Assembly: GCA_014801735.1 (NCBI GenBank)
Contig: JAAVDO010000006.1
Span: forward strand, 124,001 to 188,000
Source of the DNA: Bacteroides sp.
Lineage (GTDB): Bacteria; Bacteroidota; Bacteroidia; Bacteroidales; Muribaculaceae
Length of the DNA: 64,000 nt
Direction of reading: 5' to 3'
The notes beneath the pieces were generated by a model. The model was not told the origin of the DNA and ran no database searches. It saw only the letters and a program-made list of their open reading frames with translations. Both the position numbers and the translations under genes were made by a program. Position 1 is the stretch's first letter, and the number at the start of each line of letters is the position of its first letter. Below are positions 44,229 to 53,407 of this stretch, piece after piece.

Positions 44229-45254
44229 ATGAGCATAACAATACTTGGAATAGAATCGTCGTGCGACGACACCTCAGCAGCAATCGTGAGAGACGGAATA
44301 TTGCTGAGCAACGTAATCGCATCGCAATCAGTGCATGAGGAATATGGCGGAGTGGTTCCGGAACTGGCATCACGCGCCCATCAGCAGAACATAGTGCCGG
44401 TTGTGGACGCAGCGCTGAAAAGAGCAGGCATAAGCAGGCAGGAACTGAGCGCAATAGCGTTTACCCGCGGGCCGGGACTGCTGGGGTCGCTACTGGTAGG
44501 GACATCGTTTACGAAAGGGCTTTCGCTGGGACTGAGATGCCCGATAATAGACGTGAACCATCTGCACGGCCATGTATTAGCACAATTCATAAAGAAGACG
44601 GCGGAAGACGAAGTGCCGGAGTTCCCGTTTCTATGTCTGCTCGTGTCGGGAGGAAACAGCCAACTGATACTTGCAAAAAGCTACAAGGAAATGGAAATTC
44701 TGGGCAGAACGATAGATGACGCAGCCGGGGAAGCATTTGACAAATGCGCAAAGGTGATGGGACTGCCCTATCCCGGAGGACCGCACATAGACCGCCTGTC
44801 GAAAGAGGGAAACAACAAAGCATTCAGATTCGCCAAGCCACATATAGACGGGCTGGACTACAGTTTCAGCGGGCTAAAGACGTCGTTTCTATATACCGTC
44901 AGAGACGGACTGAAAACCGATGCCGACTTCATAGAGAAAAACAGAGCTGATCTGGCAGCCTCGCTGCAAAGCACCATCACAGCCATACTGCTTGACAAAC
45001 TCGACAAAGCAGTGAAGCAGACAGGAGTGAAAACAGTGGTGATAGGCGGAGGCGTATCGGCGAACTCAGAAGTAAGAGAAGCCGTTGCGGATTACTGCAA
45101 AAGGCGTGGGCTCAAAGCCTTCATACCGGCCAGAGAATTTACTACCGACAACGCCGCTATGGTTGCGACAGCGGGATACTTCAAATATCTGGATAAAGAG
45201 TTCTGCAGCTACTCAGAGGTGCCTTTCGCCAGAGTAACCGTAGAAAACGTGTGA
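44229..45254 (+). CDS. tsaD: TsaD, tRNA N6-adenosine threonylcarbamoyltransferase
   Basis: A 341-residue Kae1/TsaD protein that transfers threonylcarbamoyl from threonylcarbamoyl-AMP to A37 of ANN-decoding tRNAs, with TsaB and TsaE. Metal ligands are H111 and H115 in DVNHLHGHVLAQF. Other marks are LGIESSCDDTS at 6-16, RGPGLLGSLLVG near 80, VSGGNSQL near 138 and the C-terminal TTDNAAMVA. The frame extends to 44172, but MSITILGIESSCDDT from 44229 is the standard start and follows the -7 boxes. It is the first gene of a unit with the AlkD-like gene (gap three bases) and cinA. Confidence 0.96.
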   Translation: MSITILGIESSCDDTSAAIVRDGILLSNVIASQSVHEEYGGVVPELASRAHQQNIVPVVDAALKRAGISRQELSAIAFTRGPGLLGSLLVGTSFTKGLSLGLRCPIIDVNHLHGHVLAQFIKKTAEDEVPEFPFLCLLVSGGNSQLILAKSYKEMEILGRTIDDAAGEAFDKCAKVMGLPYPGGPHIDRLSKEGNNKAFRFAKPHIDGLDYSFSGLKTSFLYTVRDGLKTDADFIEKNRADLAASLQSTITAILLDKLDKAVKQTGVKTVVIGGGVSANSEVREAVADYCKRRGLKAFIPAREFTTDNAAMVATAGYFKYLDKEFCSYSEVPFARVTVENV

Positions 45255-45257
45255 GAA

Positions 45258-46004
45258 ATGCTAACTGAATGGCAACATGAACTCACTGCCGCGGGATCGG
45301 ACGAAAAGCGGAAGGTGCTTGAACGTTTTTTCAAGACGGGGCCGGGCGAGTATGGTGAAGGAGACAAATTTATCGGAGTGACAGTTCCGGCCAACAGAGC
45401 CATATCGAAGAAATATCACACAAGCGATATGGATGAGATACTGGCGATGATAGATAGTGACGTGCATGAGTTCAGACTGGCAGGACTGCTGGCACTGGTG
45501 GAACGATATAAGAAAACAAAGGCGCGCGAAGAGAAGGAAAGAATAGCGGCATTGTATCTGGGACACTGTCATAAGGCAAACAATTGGGACCTGGTGGACC
45601 TGAGCGCACCCTACATCGTCGGAGAAGAACTCGCGGAAGGGAGAGGAAAAGGAGTGACCGACGGACTGCTGGCCTCGGGCAATCTGTGGAGAGAGCGGGT
45701 TGCGATCGTATCGATGCTGACGCTGATAAGGAAAGGAAATATCGAGACACCGATGGCGACAGCAACGAAGCTGCTCGGACATCCACACGATCTAATAAAG
45801 AAGGCCACAGGATGGGTGCTGAGAGAATGCGGAAAGAAGAACCCGGAAGCACTGAGGCACTATCTGAAAGAGCATATCGGGCGAGTGTCGACCACAACGC
45901 TGAGCTATGCCATAGAAAGATTTGACAAAGCGGAGCAGAAGCAATGGAGAGAGGACAGGAAAACAGCCACAGGGCGGAATAATAAAAATCAGCTAAAAGG
46001 ATAG
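45258..46004 (+). CDS. AlkD-like DNA alkylation repair protein
   Basis: A 248-residue all-helical HEAT-repeat-like protein of the AlkD DNA glycosylase family, which removes alkylated bases. FIGVTVPANRAISKKY near 35 and the helix with NNWDLVDLSAPYIVGE near 95-110 are the usual signatures, the latter carrying the DNA-facing W and D. LGHPHDLIKKATGWVLRECGKKN near 170 follows. It starts three bases after the tsaD stop and ends three bases before cinA, so the three are cotranscribed. Cytoplasmic. Confidence 0.9.
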   Translation: MLTEWQHELTAAGSDEKRKVLERFFKTGPGEYGEGDKFIGVTVPANRAISKKYHTSDMDEILAMIDSDVHEFRLAGLLALVERYKKTKAREEKERIAALYLGHCHKANNWDLVDLSAPYIVGEELAEGRGKGVTDGLLASGNLWRERVAIVSMLTLIRKGNIETPMATATKLLGHPHDLIKKATGWVLRECGKKNPEALRHYLKEHIGRVSTTTLSYAIERFDKAEQKQWREDRKTATGRNNKNQLKG

Positions 46005-46007
46005 GAC

Positions 46008-47258
46008 ATGAAGGTAACAATCATAGCTATAGGTGACGAAATTCTGCTGGGACAGGTGACGGATACCAACAGCGGAATGCTTGCGAGAAAAATGGCACCA
46101 TACGGATGGGAAGTTAACGAAGTGTTGACGATAGCCGACGATGCCGAGGCTATCACCGAAGCAATAGAACATGCTTTAGGCTCAACGCAGGTAGTACTGA
46201 CAACAGGCGGACTGGGCCCAACAGCAGACGACATAACCAAGCCAACACTCTGTAAAATATTCGGTGGAGGCCTGCATTTTGATGAATCAGTGCTGGAAAA
46301 CGTAAAGAACGTGATGCACAGCCGAGGCCGAGCACTCAACAAACTTACAGAAGGACAAGCGATGGTGCCAGACGCAGCCAAAATTATTCAGAACAGAGTA
46401 GGAACCGCTCCCCTACTTTGGTTTGAACGAGAGGGAAAGGTGTTGGTGTCGATGCCGGGTGTTCCGTTTGAAACAGAAGAGATGTTCGGATCGGAGGTGC
46501 TCCCGCGACTGCTGAAGCACTTCGAGAATGACATAGTGACAACACACACGACACTGATAGAAGCAGGAGTGAGCGAATCGGCACTTGCAGAACACCTTGC
46601 TGAATTTGAAGCGAAACTAAACCCATGCCTGCACCTGGCGTATCTGCCGAAACCGGGCATAATAAGACTTCGGCTCGACGGGAAACTGAACGACGGGGAG
46701 AAACTAAATAAAATAGCCCATGAAGCGGCAGAAGAGCTGAAAGATCTGACAAAAGAATGGCTGATATGTGACGAAGATCTGCCAACAGCCGCGATTCTGC
46801 TGAACATTCTGAAAGAGCGAGGGCTGACAATAGGAACAGCAGAAAGCTGCACGGGAGGCAACATAGCCCACGAAATCACCCTAATAGCCGGAAGTTCGGA
46901 AGCAATGAAAGGCGGAGTTGTAGCGTACTCGAACGAGGTGAAGCGGAACATACTTGGTGTTGACAGAGCGACGCTTGAAAAGCACGGAGCAGTGAGCATA
47001 CCGGTCGTAGAGCAGATGGCAGCAGGAGCGAGAAGATCGCTGGGGTGTGACATAGCAGTGGCCACAAGCGGAATAGCAGGCCCGGGAGGAGCAACAGAAG
47101 GTAAACCCGTCGGGACAGTATGCGTAGCCATAGCCGGGCCCGGAGAACGAATGATGAGCACCACACTCCACCTGCACGGCAAAAGAGGGCTGATCATAGA
47201 ACGCGCGACCTCGGAGGTGTTTCTGGCAGCCATAAAGATATTGAGAGAGGCAGAATGA
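46008..47258 (+). CDS. cinA: CinA, nicotinamide-nucleotide amidohydrolase / damage-inducible protein
   Basis: A 416-residue two-domain CinA. The N-terminal MoaB-like COG1058 domain (1 to about 170) has AIGDEILLGQVTDTNSGMLA and TTGGLGPTADDITKPT, an ADP-ribose pyrophosphatase. The C-terminal domain (about 255-416) has GTAESCTGGNIAHEIT with the catalytic serine, the nicotinamide mononucleotide deamidase. Together they recycle pyridine nucleotide by-products. It closes the tsaD-AlkD-cinA unit. The name reflects competence induction in Streptococcus, which need not apply here. Confidence 0.95.
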   Translation: MKVTIIAIGDEILLGQVTDTNSGMLARKMAPYGWEVNEVLTIADDAEAITEAIEHALGSTQVVLTTGGLGPTADDITKPTLCKIFGGGLHFDESVLENVKNVMHSRGRALNKLTEGQAMVPDAAKIIQNRVGTAPLLWFEREGKVLVSMPGVPFETEEMFGSEVLPRLLKHFENDIVTTHTTLIEAGVSESALAEHLAEFEAKLNPCLHLAYLPKPGIIRLRLDGKLNDGEKLNKIAHEAAEELKDLTKEWLICDEDLPTAAILLNILKERGLTIGTAESCTGGNIAHEITLIAGSSEAMKGGVVAYSNEVKRNILGVDRATLEKHGAVSIPVVEQMAAGARRSLGCDIAVATSGIAGPGGATEGKPVGTVCVAIAGPGERMMSTTLHLHGKRGLIIERATSEVFLAAIKILREAE

Positions 47259-47358
47259 CCGAGGTCCGAAAAGTTCAGACAACATTATTTAAATATCCCC
47301 TTAATAAATGATAGGTAAAATTAACACACAATTAAGTGATTGATTATACAGTATTATC

Positions 47359-47366
47359 TAATTTTG
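47359..47366 (+). promoter_or_regulatory. -7 box of the Bat operon
   Basis: TAATTTTG, 30 bases before the moxR ATG at 47397, in an AT-rich region. No exact -33 element. Confidence 0.5.
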
Positions 47367-47396
47367 TAGCAAAAGAGCGGAAAACGCTGGAGAAAT

Positions 47397-48488
47397 ATGA
47401 TGTCTGACCCGACAGACAAGGATTATGGACAAGCAGCAAACCAGTCCGCACTGAACATCAACAAGATAAAACCACAACCTCTAAATAAAGAAATGAGCGA
47501 CAACGCAAACATCAGGGAACTCAATGACTTAGTAGTGTCAAAGAGCAACTTTGTATCGCTGGTCACACAAGGAATGGATCAGGCGATAGTAGGTCAGAAA
47601 CATCTTGTAGACTCGCTGCTCATCGCACTGCTCGCAAACGGACACGTGCTGCTCGAGGGCGTTCCGGGTCTGGCAAAAACCCTCGCGATCAAGACACTGG
47701 CACAGGTGATCGACGCCAAGTTCAGCCGCATACAGTTTACACCCGACCTTCTGCCCGCCGACGTGATCGGTACGATGGTATACAGCGTTCAGAAAGAACA
47801 GTTCCAGATAAAGCGTGGTCCGATATTCGCCAACTTCGTGCTGGCAGACGAAATCAACCGTGCCCCGGCAAAGGTGCAGAGCGCCCTTCTCGAAGCCATG
47901 CAGGAGCGCCAGGTGACGATCGGCGACACAACGTTCAGACTCGACGAGCCTTTCCTTGTGATGGCAACGCAGAACCCAATCGAACAGGAAGGTACGTATC
48001 CGCTGCCGGAAGCGCAGGTAGACCGTTTTCTGCTGAAGGTGATCATAGGCTATCCGACAAAGGATGACGAACGCCTGATCATACGCCAGAATATCTCGCC
48101 GATTAAGCGCCCGATACACGCGCTGCTTCGCCCCGAGGAGATCATCGAAGCGCAGAGAGTGGTGAACCAGATTTACCTTGACGAGAAGATAGAACGCTAC
48201 ATAGTGGACATCGTGTTTGCGACCCGCTACCCCGCCGACTATTCGCTGCCCGACCTGAAGGATATAATATCGTTCGGAGCATCGCCTCGTGCATCGATCT
48301 CGCTTGCGAAGGCAGCCCGCTCGTATGCTTTCCTGCGCCAGAGAGGCTATGTAGTTCCGGAAGATGTGAGAGCCATTGCACACGACGTGCTCCGTCACCG
48401 CATCGGACTGAGCTATGAGGCCGAGGCACAGAACATATCTACCGACGAAATCATCTCGGAAATTCTTGACAAGGTTGAAGTGCCCTGA
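47397..48488 (+). CDS. MoxR family AAA+ ATPase of the Bat operon
   Basis: A 363-residue MoxR-type AAA+ ATPase, thought to act as a chaperone for maturing the vWA proteins coded downstream. Walker A is EGVPGLAKTL near 85, Walker B FVLADEINRAPAK near 145, and sensor 1 FLVMATQNPIEQEGTYPLPEAQVDRF near 182. MoxR ATPases with DUF58 and vWA genes are the conserved core of the aerotolerance (Bat) locus. The first 30 residues are poorly conserved; a later start at MSDNANIREL (47490) is possible. Gene order and the following unbroken set on the same strand make an operon of seven genes. Confidence 0.92.
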   Translation: MMSDPTDKDYGQAANQSALNINKIKPQPLNKEMSDNANIRELNDLVVSKSNFVSLVTQGMDQAIVGQKHLVDSLLIALLANGHVLLEGVPGLAKTLAIKTLAQVIDAKFSRIQFTPDLLPADVIGTMVYSVQKEQFQIKRGPIFANFVLADEINRAPAKVQSALLEAMQERQVTIGDTTFRLDEPFLVMATQNPIEQEGTYPLPEAQVDRFLLKVIIGYPTKDDERLIIRQNISPIKRPIHALLRPEEIIEAQRVVNQIYLDEKIERYIVDIVFATRYPADYSLPDLKDIISFGASPRASISLAKAARSYAFLRQRGYVVPEDVRAIAHDVLRHRIGLSYEAEAQNISTDEIISEILDKVEVP

Positions 48489-48540
48489 TCACAGTTGCAC
48501 CCTGAAAGAGAAACGTGGAAACCGAACTCACTAATGGTAA

Positions 48541-49422
48541 ATGGAAGCAAGCGAACTACTCAAGAAAGTCAGAAAAATTGAGATAAAGACACGCGGATTG
48601 TCGCAGAACATATTTGCCGGCGAATATCATACCGCATTCAAAGGACGCGGTATGACATTCAGCGAGGTGCGCGAATATCAGTATGGCGATGATGTGCGCG
48701 ATATTGACTGGAACGTTACAGCTCGCCACAACCATCCGTTTGTGAAGGTGTATGAGGAGGAACGAGAGCTGACGGTGATGCTCCTTGTGGATGTGTCGCA
48801 CTCGCGTCTGTTCGGAGCCGAAGGTCCTCAGAAGAGAGAGGTTATAGCTGAAGTGGCGTCCACTCTGGCCTTCTCGGCAATACAGAACAATGATAAGATA
48901 GGAGTGTTGTTTTTCAGCGACAAGGTTGAGAAGTTCATTCCCCCGAAAAAGGGAAGAAAACATATCCTATTTATCATCAGAGAGCTGCTGACTTTTACAC
49001 CGGAGAATAACTCGACAGATATCTCGGTAGCACTGCGATTTTTCACGGATGCACTCAAGAAACGCGCAACCACCTTCCTGATATCGGACTTCATCGACAA
49101 TCATGACTACTCGAAGGCATTGTCGGTAGCAAGAAACCGACATGACGTGATTGCCGTGCAGGTGTATGACAAACGCGACACCCAGCTGCCCGATATAGGA
49201 TTGATGAGAGTGGCCGATCTGGAGACAGGCAAAGAAAGGTGGATCGACACTTCGTCGAAGAAAGTGAGAAAGGCATATAGCCGATGGTGGTATGAACGGC
49301 AGCAGAAAATGTCGGAAACGATGAACCGGGCGAGAGTAGACGTAGCCTCCATAGCCACAGACGAGGACTATGTTGCAGCCCTGATGGGACTCTTCAGACG
49401 CCGCGGTACCGCGGGCCACTGA
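48541..49422 (+). CDS. DUF58 domain protein of the Bat operon
   Basis: A 293-residue cytoplasmic DUF58 protein with a vWA-like fold. The family hallmark DIDWNVTARHNHPFVKVYEEERE lies near 58 (start YQYGDDVRDIDW), followed by MLLVDVSHS near 80 with a DxSxS-like metal site. DUF58 proteins are constant partners of MoxR ATPases. In Bat loci they link the ATPase to the membrane vWA proteins; the molecular role is not established. It lies 52 bases after moxR and 50 before the next gene. Confidence 0.9.
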   Translation: MEASELLKKVRKIEIKTRGLSQNIFAGEYHTAFKGRGMTFSEVREYQYGDDVRDIDWNVTARHNHPFVKVYEEERELTVMLLVDVSHSRLFGAEGPQKREVIAEVASTLAFSAIQNNDKIGVLFFSDKVEKFIPPKKGRKHILFIIRELLTFTPENNSTDISVALRFFTDALKKRATTFLISDFIDNHDYSKALSVARNRHDVIAVQVYDKRDTQLPDIGLMRVADLETGKERWIDTSSKKVRKAYSRWWYERQQKMSETMNRARVDVASIATDEDYVAALMGLFRRRGTAGH

Positions 49423-49472
49423 CCTATCTACACCTAAAGCATTAAGACAAAAACACGATAAAGAGAGAGCAC

Positions 49473-50471
49473 TTGAAACGAATAGCCTCAATACTAATAG
49501 GCACGGCGATCGCCGCCACAATAGCCACGACCGGAGCCGACCGACAGGTAGCCGTAAAGGCATCGCTCGATTCGGCCAGTCTGGTGATGGGTCGTCAGAC
49601 CACACTGCACCTGGAGGTAGTAGGACCAATAGGTGAGGAGGGCGACGTCATGCTGCCCGATTCAATCTGGCAGGAAGTTGAAGTGAGAAGTGTGGGCGAG
49701 CCGAAATATACGGATCTGGGCAACGGCCGAAGGCAGATGCTACGCGACATCATACTTCAGTCGTTTGACTCGGGAGTGTATACGCTTCCACCAGTGCTGT
49801 ATATAGACGGCAGCGATACTTTCATCTCCAACCGCCCTGTAGTGAAAGTGCTCCCCGTGGCAGTAGACACCCTCAAAACAGTGCATGATTATGCCGATGT
49901 GGTGAATCCGAAGCGCCAGATACTGGACTATGTTCCAGACTGGATGGCGGATTACGGACTGTGGATTCTGCTGTGTCTGATAGCTGTCGGAGCGGGTATA
50001 TACGTCTACCTGCGCTATAAGAAGCAGGGCAGAATACTCCCGATGCCCGTTAAACGCGAGGAACCGCCATACGAAATGGCTATCCGCCAGCTTGACGAAC
50101 TGAAGGGCGAAAGCCTATGTGAGCGCGGCGAGGAGAAGCAGTATTACACGAGGCTGACCGATATTCTGAGAGTTTATCTGCAAAGGAGATTCGGCATCAA
50201 CGCGATGGAAATGACCACCACACAGATCCGCCACGCACTGCACCACAATGAGGAAACACGCCTGTCGGAGAAGCAACTAAGCAAGGTGCTCGAAATGGCC
50301 GACTTCGTTAAATTCGCAAAGGTGCGTCCACTGCCCGACGACAATATCGCCGCCATGCGGTCGGCGGTGCAGTTCGTTGAAGAGACGAAGCCTGCACCCG
50401 TAGCAGAAGACTCTGAGAAGGAGGAGCATGCCGAGAAGGCAAAAGATAATAAAAAAGCCAAGACTAACTGA
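49473..50471 (+). CDS. Membrane protein of the Bat operon (single beta domain plus cytoplasmic tail), TTG start
   Basis: A 332-residue protein. The only start codon that leaves the signal peptide intact is a TTG at 49473; an in-frame stop lies ten codons upstream. Signal peptide 1 to about 22 (SILIGTAIAATIATTGA), a periplasmic beta domain (about 25-130, BatD-like), one transmembrane helix 161-181 (YGLWILLCLIAVGAGIYVYL), then a charged cytoplasmic tail with a helical domain (about 200-305) ending in Lys/Glu. In position it is the gene between DUF58 and batA in Bacteroidales aerotolerance loci. I know no precise function. It starts 50 bases after DUF58 and ends eight bases before batA. Confidence 0.78.
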   Translation: MKRIASILIGTAIAATIATTGADRQVAVKASLDSASLVMGRQTTLHLEVVGPIGEEGDVMLPDSIWQEVEVRSVGEPKYTDLGNGRRQMLRDIILQSFDSGVYTLPPVLYIDGSDTFISNRPVVKVLPVAVDTLKTVHDYADVVNPKRQILDYVPDWMADYGLWILLCLIAVGAGIYVYLRYKKQGRILPMPVKREEPPYEMAIRQLDELKGESLCERGEEKQYYTRLTDILRVYLQRRFGINAMEMTTTQIRHALHHNEETRLSEKQLSKVLEMADFVKFAKVRPLPDDNIAAMRSAVQFVEETKPAPVAEDSEKEEHAEKAKDNKKAKTN

Positions 50472-50479
50472 ACACGACC

Positions 50480-51466
50480 ATGATATTTGCACATCCCGAC
50501 TATCTCTGGGGGCTATTGATACTGGTGCCATATGTAGCGTGGTATATCTGGAAGCGCGGACGACTACACGCGTCGGTGGCACTCTCGACAACTGTACCTT
50601 TCGCCAAAACAGGATTCTCGATGAGAGCATTATTGCTTCACGCAATGTTTGGAGTGAGACTGCTGGCGATAGGTTGTCTGATAGTGATGGTCGCCCGCCC
50701 TCAAACCCGCGACCGATGGAGCACCACGGCAACCGAAGGCACCGATATAGTGATAGCTCTGGATATATCGTCGTCGATGCTCGCAAGAGATTTCAAGCCC
50801 GACAGATTTGAAGCCGCCAAGCAGGTGGCATCGAAATTCGTTGCAGGAAGAGAATCGGATAATATCGGCGTTGTGATATTCGCGGGAGAAAGTTTCACAG
50901 CAGTACCGATGACAACCGACCGCGCCATGCTCATCAATTATATAAATGATATAAAGATGGGTATGCTGCAAGACAACACGGCCATAGGCGACGGTCTGGC
51001 AACCTCGATCAACAGAATAAAAGACGGAAAAGCCAAGTCGAAAAGCATAATACTCCTGACTGACGGATCGAACAATACGGGAGTTGTGGCTCCGAAAACA
51101 GCCGCTGAAATAGCGAAAAAATACGGTATAAAGGTTTATACAATAGGTATAGGCCGCAACGGAATGGCACCTTTTCCAGCTGAAAACGAATTCGGAAGAA
51201 TAGAATATGTGAACATGCCGGTGGTGATTGATGAAGAGACGCTCAAGACGATAGCATCGACTACGGGAGGCAAATATTTCAGGGCAACCGACAATAATGT
51301 TCTGACATCAATATTCGAAGAGATAGATTCGCTGGAAAAGAGTCAGATAGACGTGAGAAATTTCTCGCATACGGAAGATAATTTCATGCCATGGGCTTTG
51401 CTTGCATTCGCCCTGCTGGCACTGGAACTGTTGCTTCGCAACACCGTGCTAAGATCAATACCCTGA
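50480..51466 (+). CDS. batA: BatA, vWA-domain membrane protein
   Basis: A 328-residue membrane-anchored vWA protein. Helices lie near 8-24 and 56-72, the vWA domain at about 88-290 faces the periplasm, and a third helix lies near 305-325. The MIDAS metal site is D95-x-S97-x-S99 in LDISSSM, with the conserved threonine/aspartate later in LLTDGSNNTG. BatA interacts with BatB in Bacteroides and contributes to oxidative-stress tolerance. It starts eight bases after the previous gene and is followed after 39 bases by batB. Confidence 0.93.
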   Translation: MIFAHPDYLWGLLILVPYVAWYIWKRGRLHASVALSTTVPFAKTGFSMRALLLHAMFGVRLLAIGCLIVMVARPQTRDRWSTTATEGTDIVIALDISSSMLARDFKPDRFEAAKQVASKFVAGRESDNIGVVIFAGESFTAVPMTTDRAMLINYINDIKMGMLQDNTAIGDGLATSINRIKDGKAKSKSIILLTDGSNNTGVVAPKTAAEIAKKYGIKVYTIGIGRNGMAPFPAENEFGRIEYVNMPVVIDEETLKTIASTTGGKYFRATDNNVLTSIFEEIDSLEKSQIDVRNFSHTEDNFMPWALLAFALLALELLLRNTVLRSIP

Positions 51467-51505
51467 TTCTTAACGACACAGAAAAAGAGTCAATAAGCAA
51501 CGACA

Positions 51506-53365
51506 ATGATCAGTTTCGCAAATCCCCAATATCTTTATCTGCTCGCAGCAGTGCCGTTGCTGGCGCTGCTCTACACACTCGCACGAATAAGCCGCCGCAG
51601 GAAACTGCGCCGCTTCGGACGTCAGGATGTGATAAAGCACCTTATGCCGGAAGCATCACGCTATACCGGCTGGCTCAAGCTGGCCCTTGAACTGCTGGCC
51701 CTGACAGCCATAATATTTGCCTTAGCCCGCCCCGTGGCTCCATCGAGGATCGAAAAGACCGAGACAGAGTCGACACAGGGTATCGAAGTGATGATCTGTC
51801 TCGATGTGAGCAATTCAATGCTGGCGTCGGCAACGGACGATCCGAACGGAGTGAGCAGACTTCAGCGTGCAAGGTTCATACTTGAGAAAATGATCGATAA
51901 GATGAACAACGATAAGGTAGGCCTGATAGTATTTGCGGGTGAAAGCTATACCCAGCTCCCGATAACCTCGGACTACATATCGGCGAAGATGTTTCTTAAC
52001 GATCTGTCGACCGACATGGTGCCGACTCAGGGCACTGCAATAGGAGCGGCAATAGATATGGCAGTAACATCGTTTACTCCGGATTCGGACTGCGACAAAG
52101 CGATAATAATAATCACCGACGGAGAGAACTTTGAAGATGATGCCGTGGCTGAGGCTGCCAGGGCCGCGAGCGCCGGTATTCAGGTGGATGTTATCGGCGT
52201 AGGCAGCGGTAACGGCGCTCCTATACCCCTGAAAGGAAAGAAGGGTGAATATATGACCGACCAAAACGGTGCTCCGGTAGTGACTAAACTCGACGAAACC
52301 ACGGCCGAAGAGATAGCTAAAGCCGGTAAAGGTATATACCTGTCGGGGGCAAGTTCGTCGGTAACAACCGAACTCGACGACCAATTGTCAAAACTTAAGA
52401 AATCGGAATATCAGAGACTGACATCATCGCCGGCAGCCGAACTGTTTCCAATTTTCGCAATCATAGCATTACTGCTTTTACTCGTGGATACTATCATACC
52501 TTACAGAAAGATTTCGTGGCTGAGAGGCATAAACTTCTTCACTAAAAGCGTGAAGACAGTGGCAGTAGTGACACTGGTTTCGGGAGCATGGACATCGGCA
52601 TGGGCGGCAAACGACGCCAAACCGACAGGTCAGAGCAACCGTTATGAGCGAAACTACGTGGCAGACGGAAACAAACTGTATAAGGAGAAAAGGTTTGCCG
52701 AAGCCGAGGTGATGTATAAGAAAGCTCTGGAGTCGAACCCGAACTCTGAGACAGCTCTTTTTAATCTCGCAGCTTCGTATATCCGTCAGGCAGGCTCGGC
52801 CGATCCGAACTCGGGTAATAACCCGATGGCTCAGGCTTCGGAGATCCTGAACCGACTGGCAAAGGAGGCATCCAATCAGACAATCTCGGAACTGGCATAT
52901 TACAATCTGGGCAATATGGCTTTCAATCAGGAAAATTATCAGCAAAGCATTGAAAGCTATAAAAACGCACTGAGACGCAATCCGGACAACGACAAGGCCC
53001 GCGAGAACCTGAGACTTGCGCAACTGAAGCTAAAGGATCAGCAGAATGATGACAAGAACAAGGATCAGAATCAGGATAATCAGGACCAGAATCAGGATCA
53101 GCAGCAACAGCAGCAAAACCAGGACCAGAACCAAGATCAGAACCAGGACCAAAATCAGGATCAAAACCAGGACCAACAGCAACAGCAACAACAGAAAGAT
53201 CAGGACAAGCAACCTCAACAACAGAAGCAGGGAATGAGCGATGCCAACGCAGAGCAGATTCTGAAAGCTATGGAAAATGAGGAGGCAGCCACACGCAGGA
53301 GGGTTGAAGCACAGCGCCGCAAAACTCAGGAGGCACGTCGCAGAAAAGTGACGAACCCGTGGTAA
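51506..53365 (+). CDS. batB: BatB-BatC fusion: vWA membrane domain joined to a TPR and Gln-rich domain
   Basis: A 619-residue protein that joins two genes usually separate in Bacteroides. Residues 1 to about 335 are BatB: two N-terminal helices, a vWA domain with MIDAS D100-x-S102-x-S104 (LDVSNSM) and a C-terminal helix (FPIFAIIALLLLLVDTII). Residues from about 345 are BatC-like: a hydrophobic stretch ending SAWAAN (about 348-368) that looks like a retained BatC signal peptide, TPR repeats (about 380-510) and a Gln/Asn/Asp repeat (about 511-585, NQDQNQDQ). The frame is continuous across the joint, so this is a fusion and not two genes. Following genes are batD and batE. Confidence 0.9.
   Translation: MISFANPQYLYLLAAVPLLALLYTLARISRRRKLRRFGRQDVIKHLMPEASRYTGWLKLALELLALTAIIFALARPVAPSRIEKTETESTQGIEVMICLDVSNSMLASATDDPNGVSRLQRARFILEKMIDKMNNDKVGLIVFAGESYTQLPITSDYISAKMFLNDLSTDMVPTQGTAIGAAIDMAVTSFTPDSDCDKAIIIITDGENFEDDAVAEAARAASAGIQVDVIGVGSGNGAPIPLKGKKGEYMTDQNGAPVVTKLDETTAEEIAKAGKGIYLSGASSSVTTELDDQLSKLKKSEYQRLTSSPAAELFPIFAIIALLLLLVDTIIPYRKISWLRGINFFTKSVKTVAVVTLVSGAWTSAWAANDAKPTGQSNRYERNYVADGNKLYKEKRFAEAEVMYKKALESNPNSETALFNLAASYIRQAGSADPNSGNNPMAQASEILNRLAKEASNQTISELAYYNLGNMAFNQENYQQSIESYKNALRRNPDNDKARENLRLAQLKLKDQQNDDKNKDQNQDNQDQNQDQQQQQQNQDQNQDQNQDQNQDQNQDQQQQQQQKDQDKQPQQQKQGMSDANAEQILKAMENEEAATRRRVEAQRRKTQEARRRKVTNPW
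53037..53226 (+). repeat. Low-complexity QDQN repeat coding region
   Basis: Short imperfect tandem repeats of CAG/CAA/GAT/AAC codons coding a Gln/Asp/Asn-rich tail of the BatC part. Likely flexible and prone to length change. Confidence 0.75.
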
Positions 53366-53407
53366 GATAATTGCAAAGTCTGTTGAAGTTTCCAAAAATT
53401 CAAGATC

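Noticed and set aside
53037..53226. CAG/GAT-rich repeats as a non-coding repeat element
   Set aside because: They are in frame within the BatC part and code the Gln-rich tail.
51506..53365. Splitting the BatB-BatC protein into two genes
   Set aside because: No stop or frameshift interrupts the frame at the joint, and no internal start with a promoter was seen.
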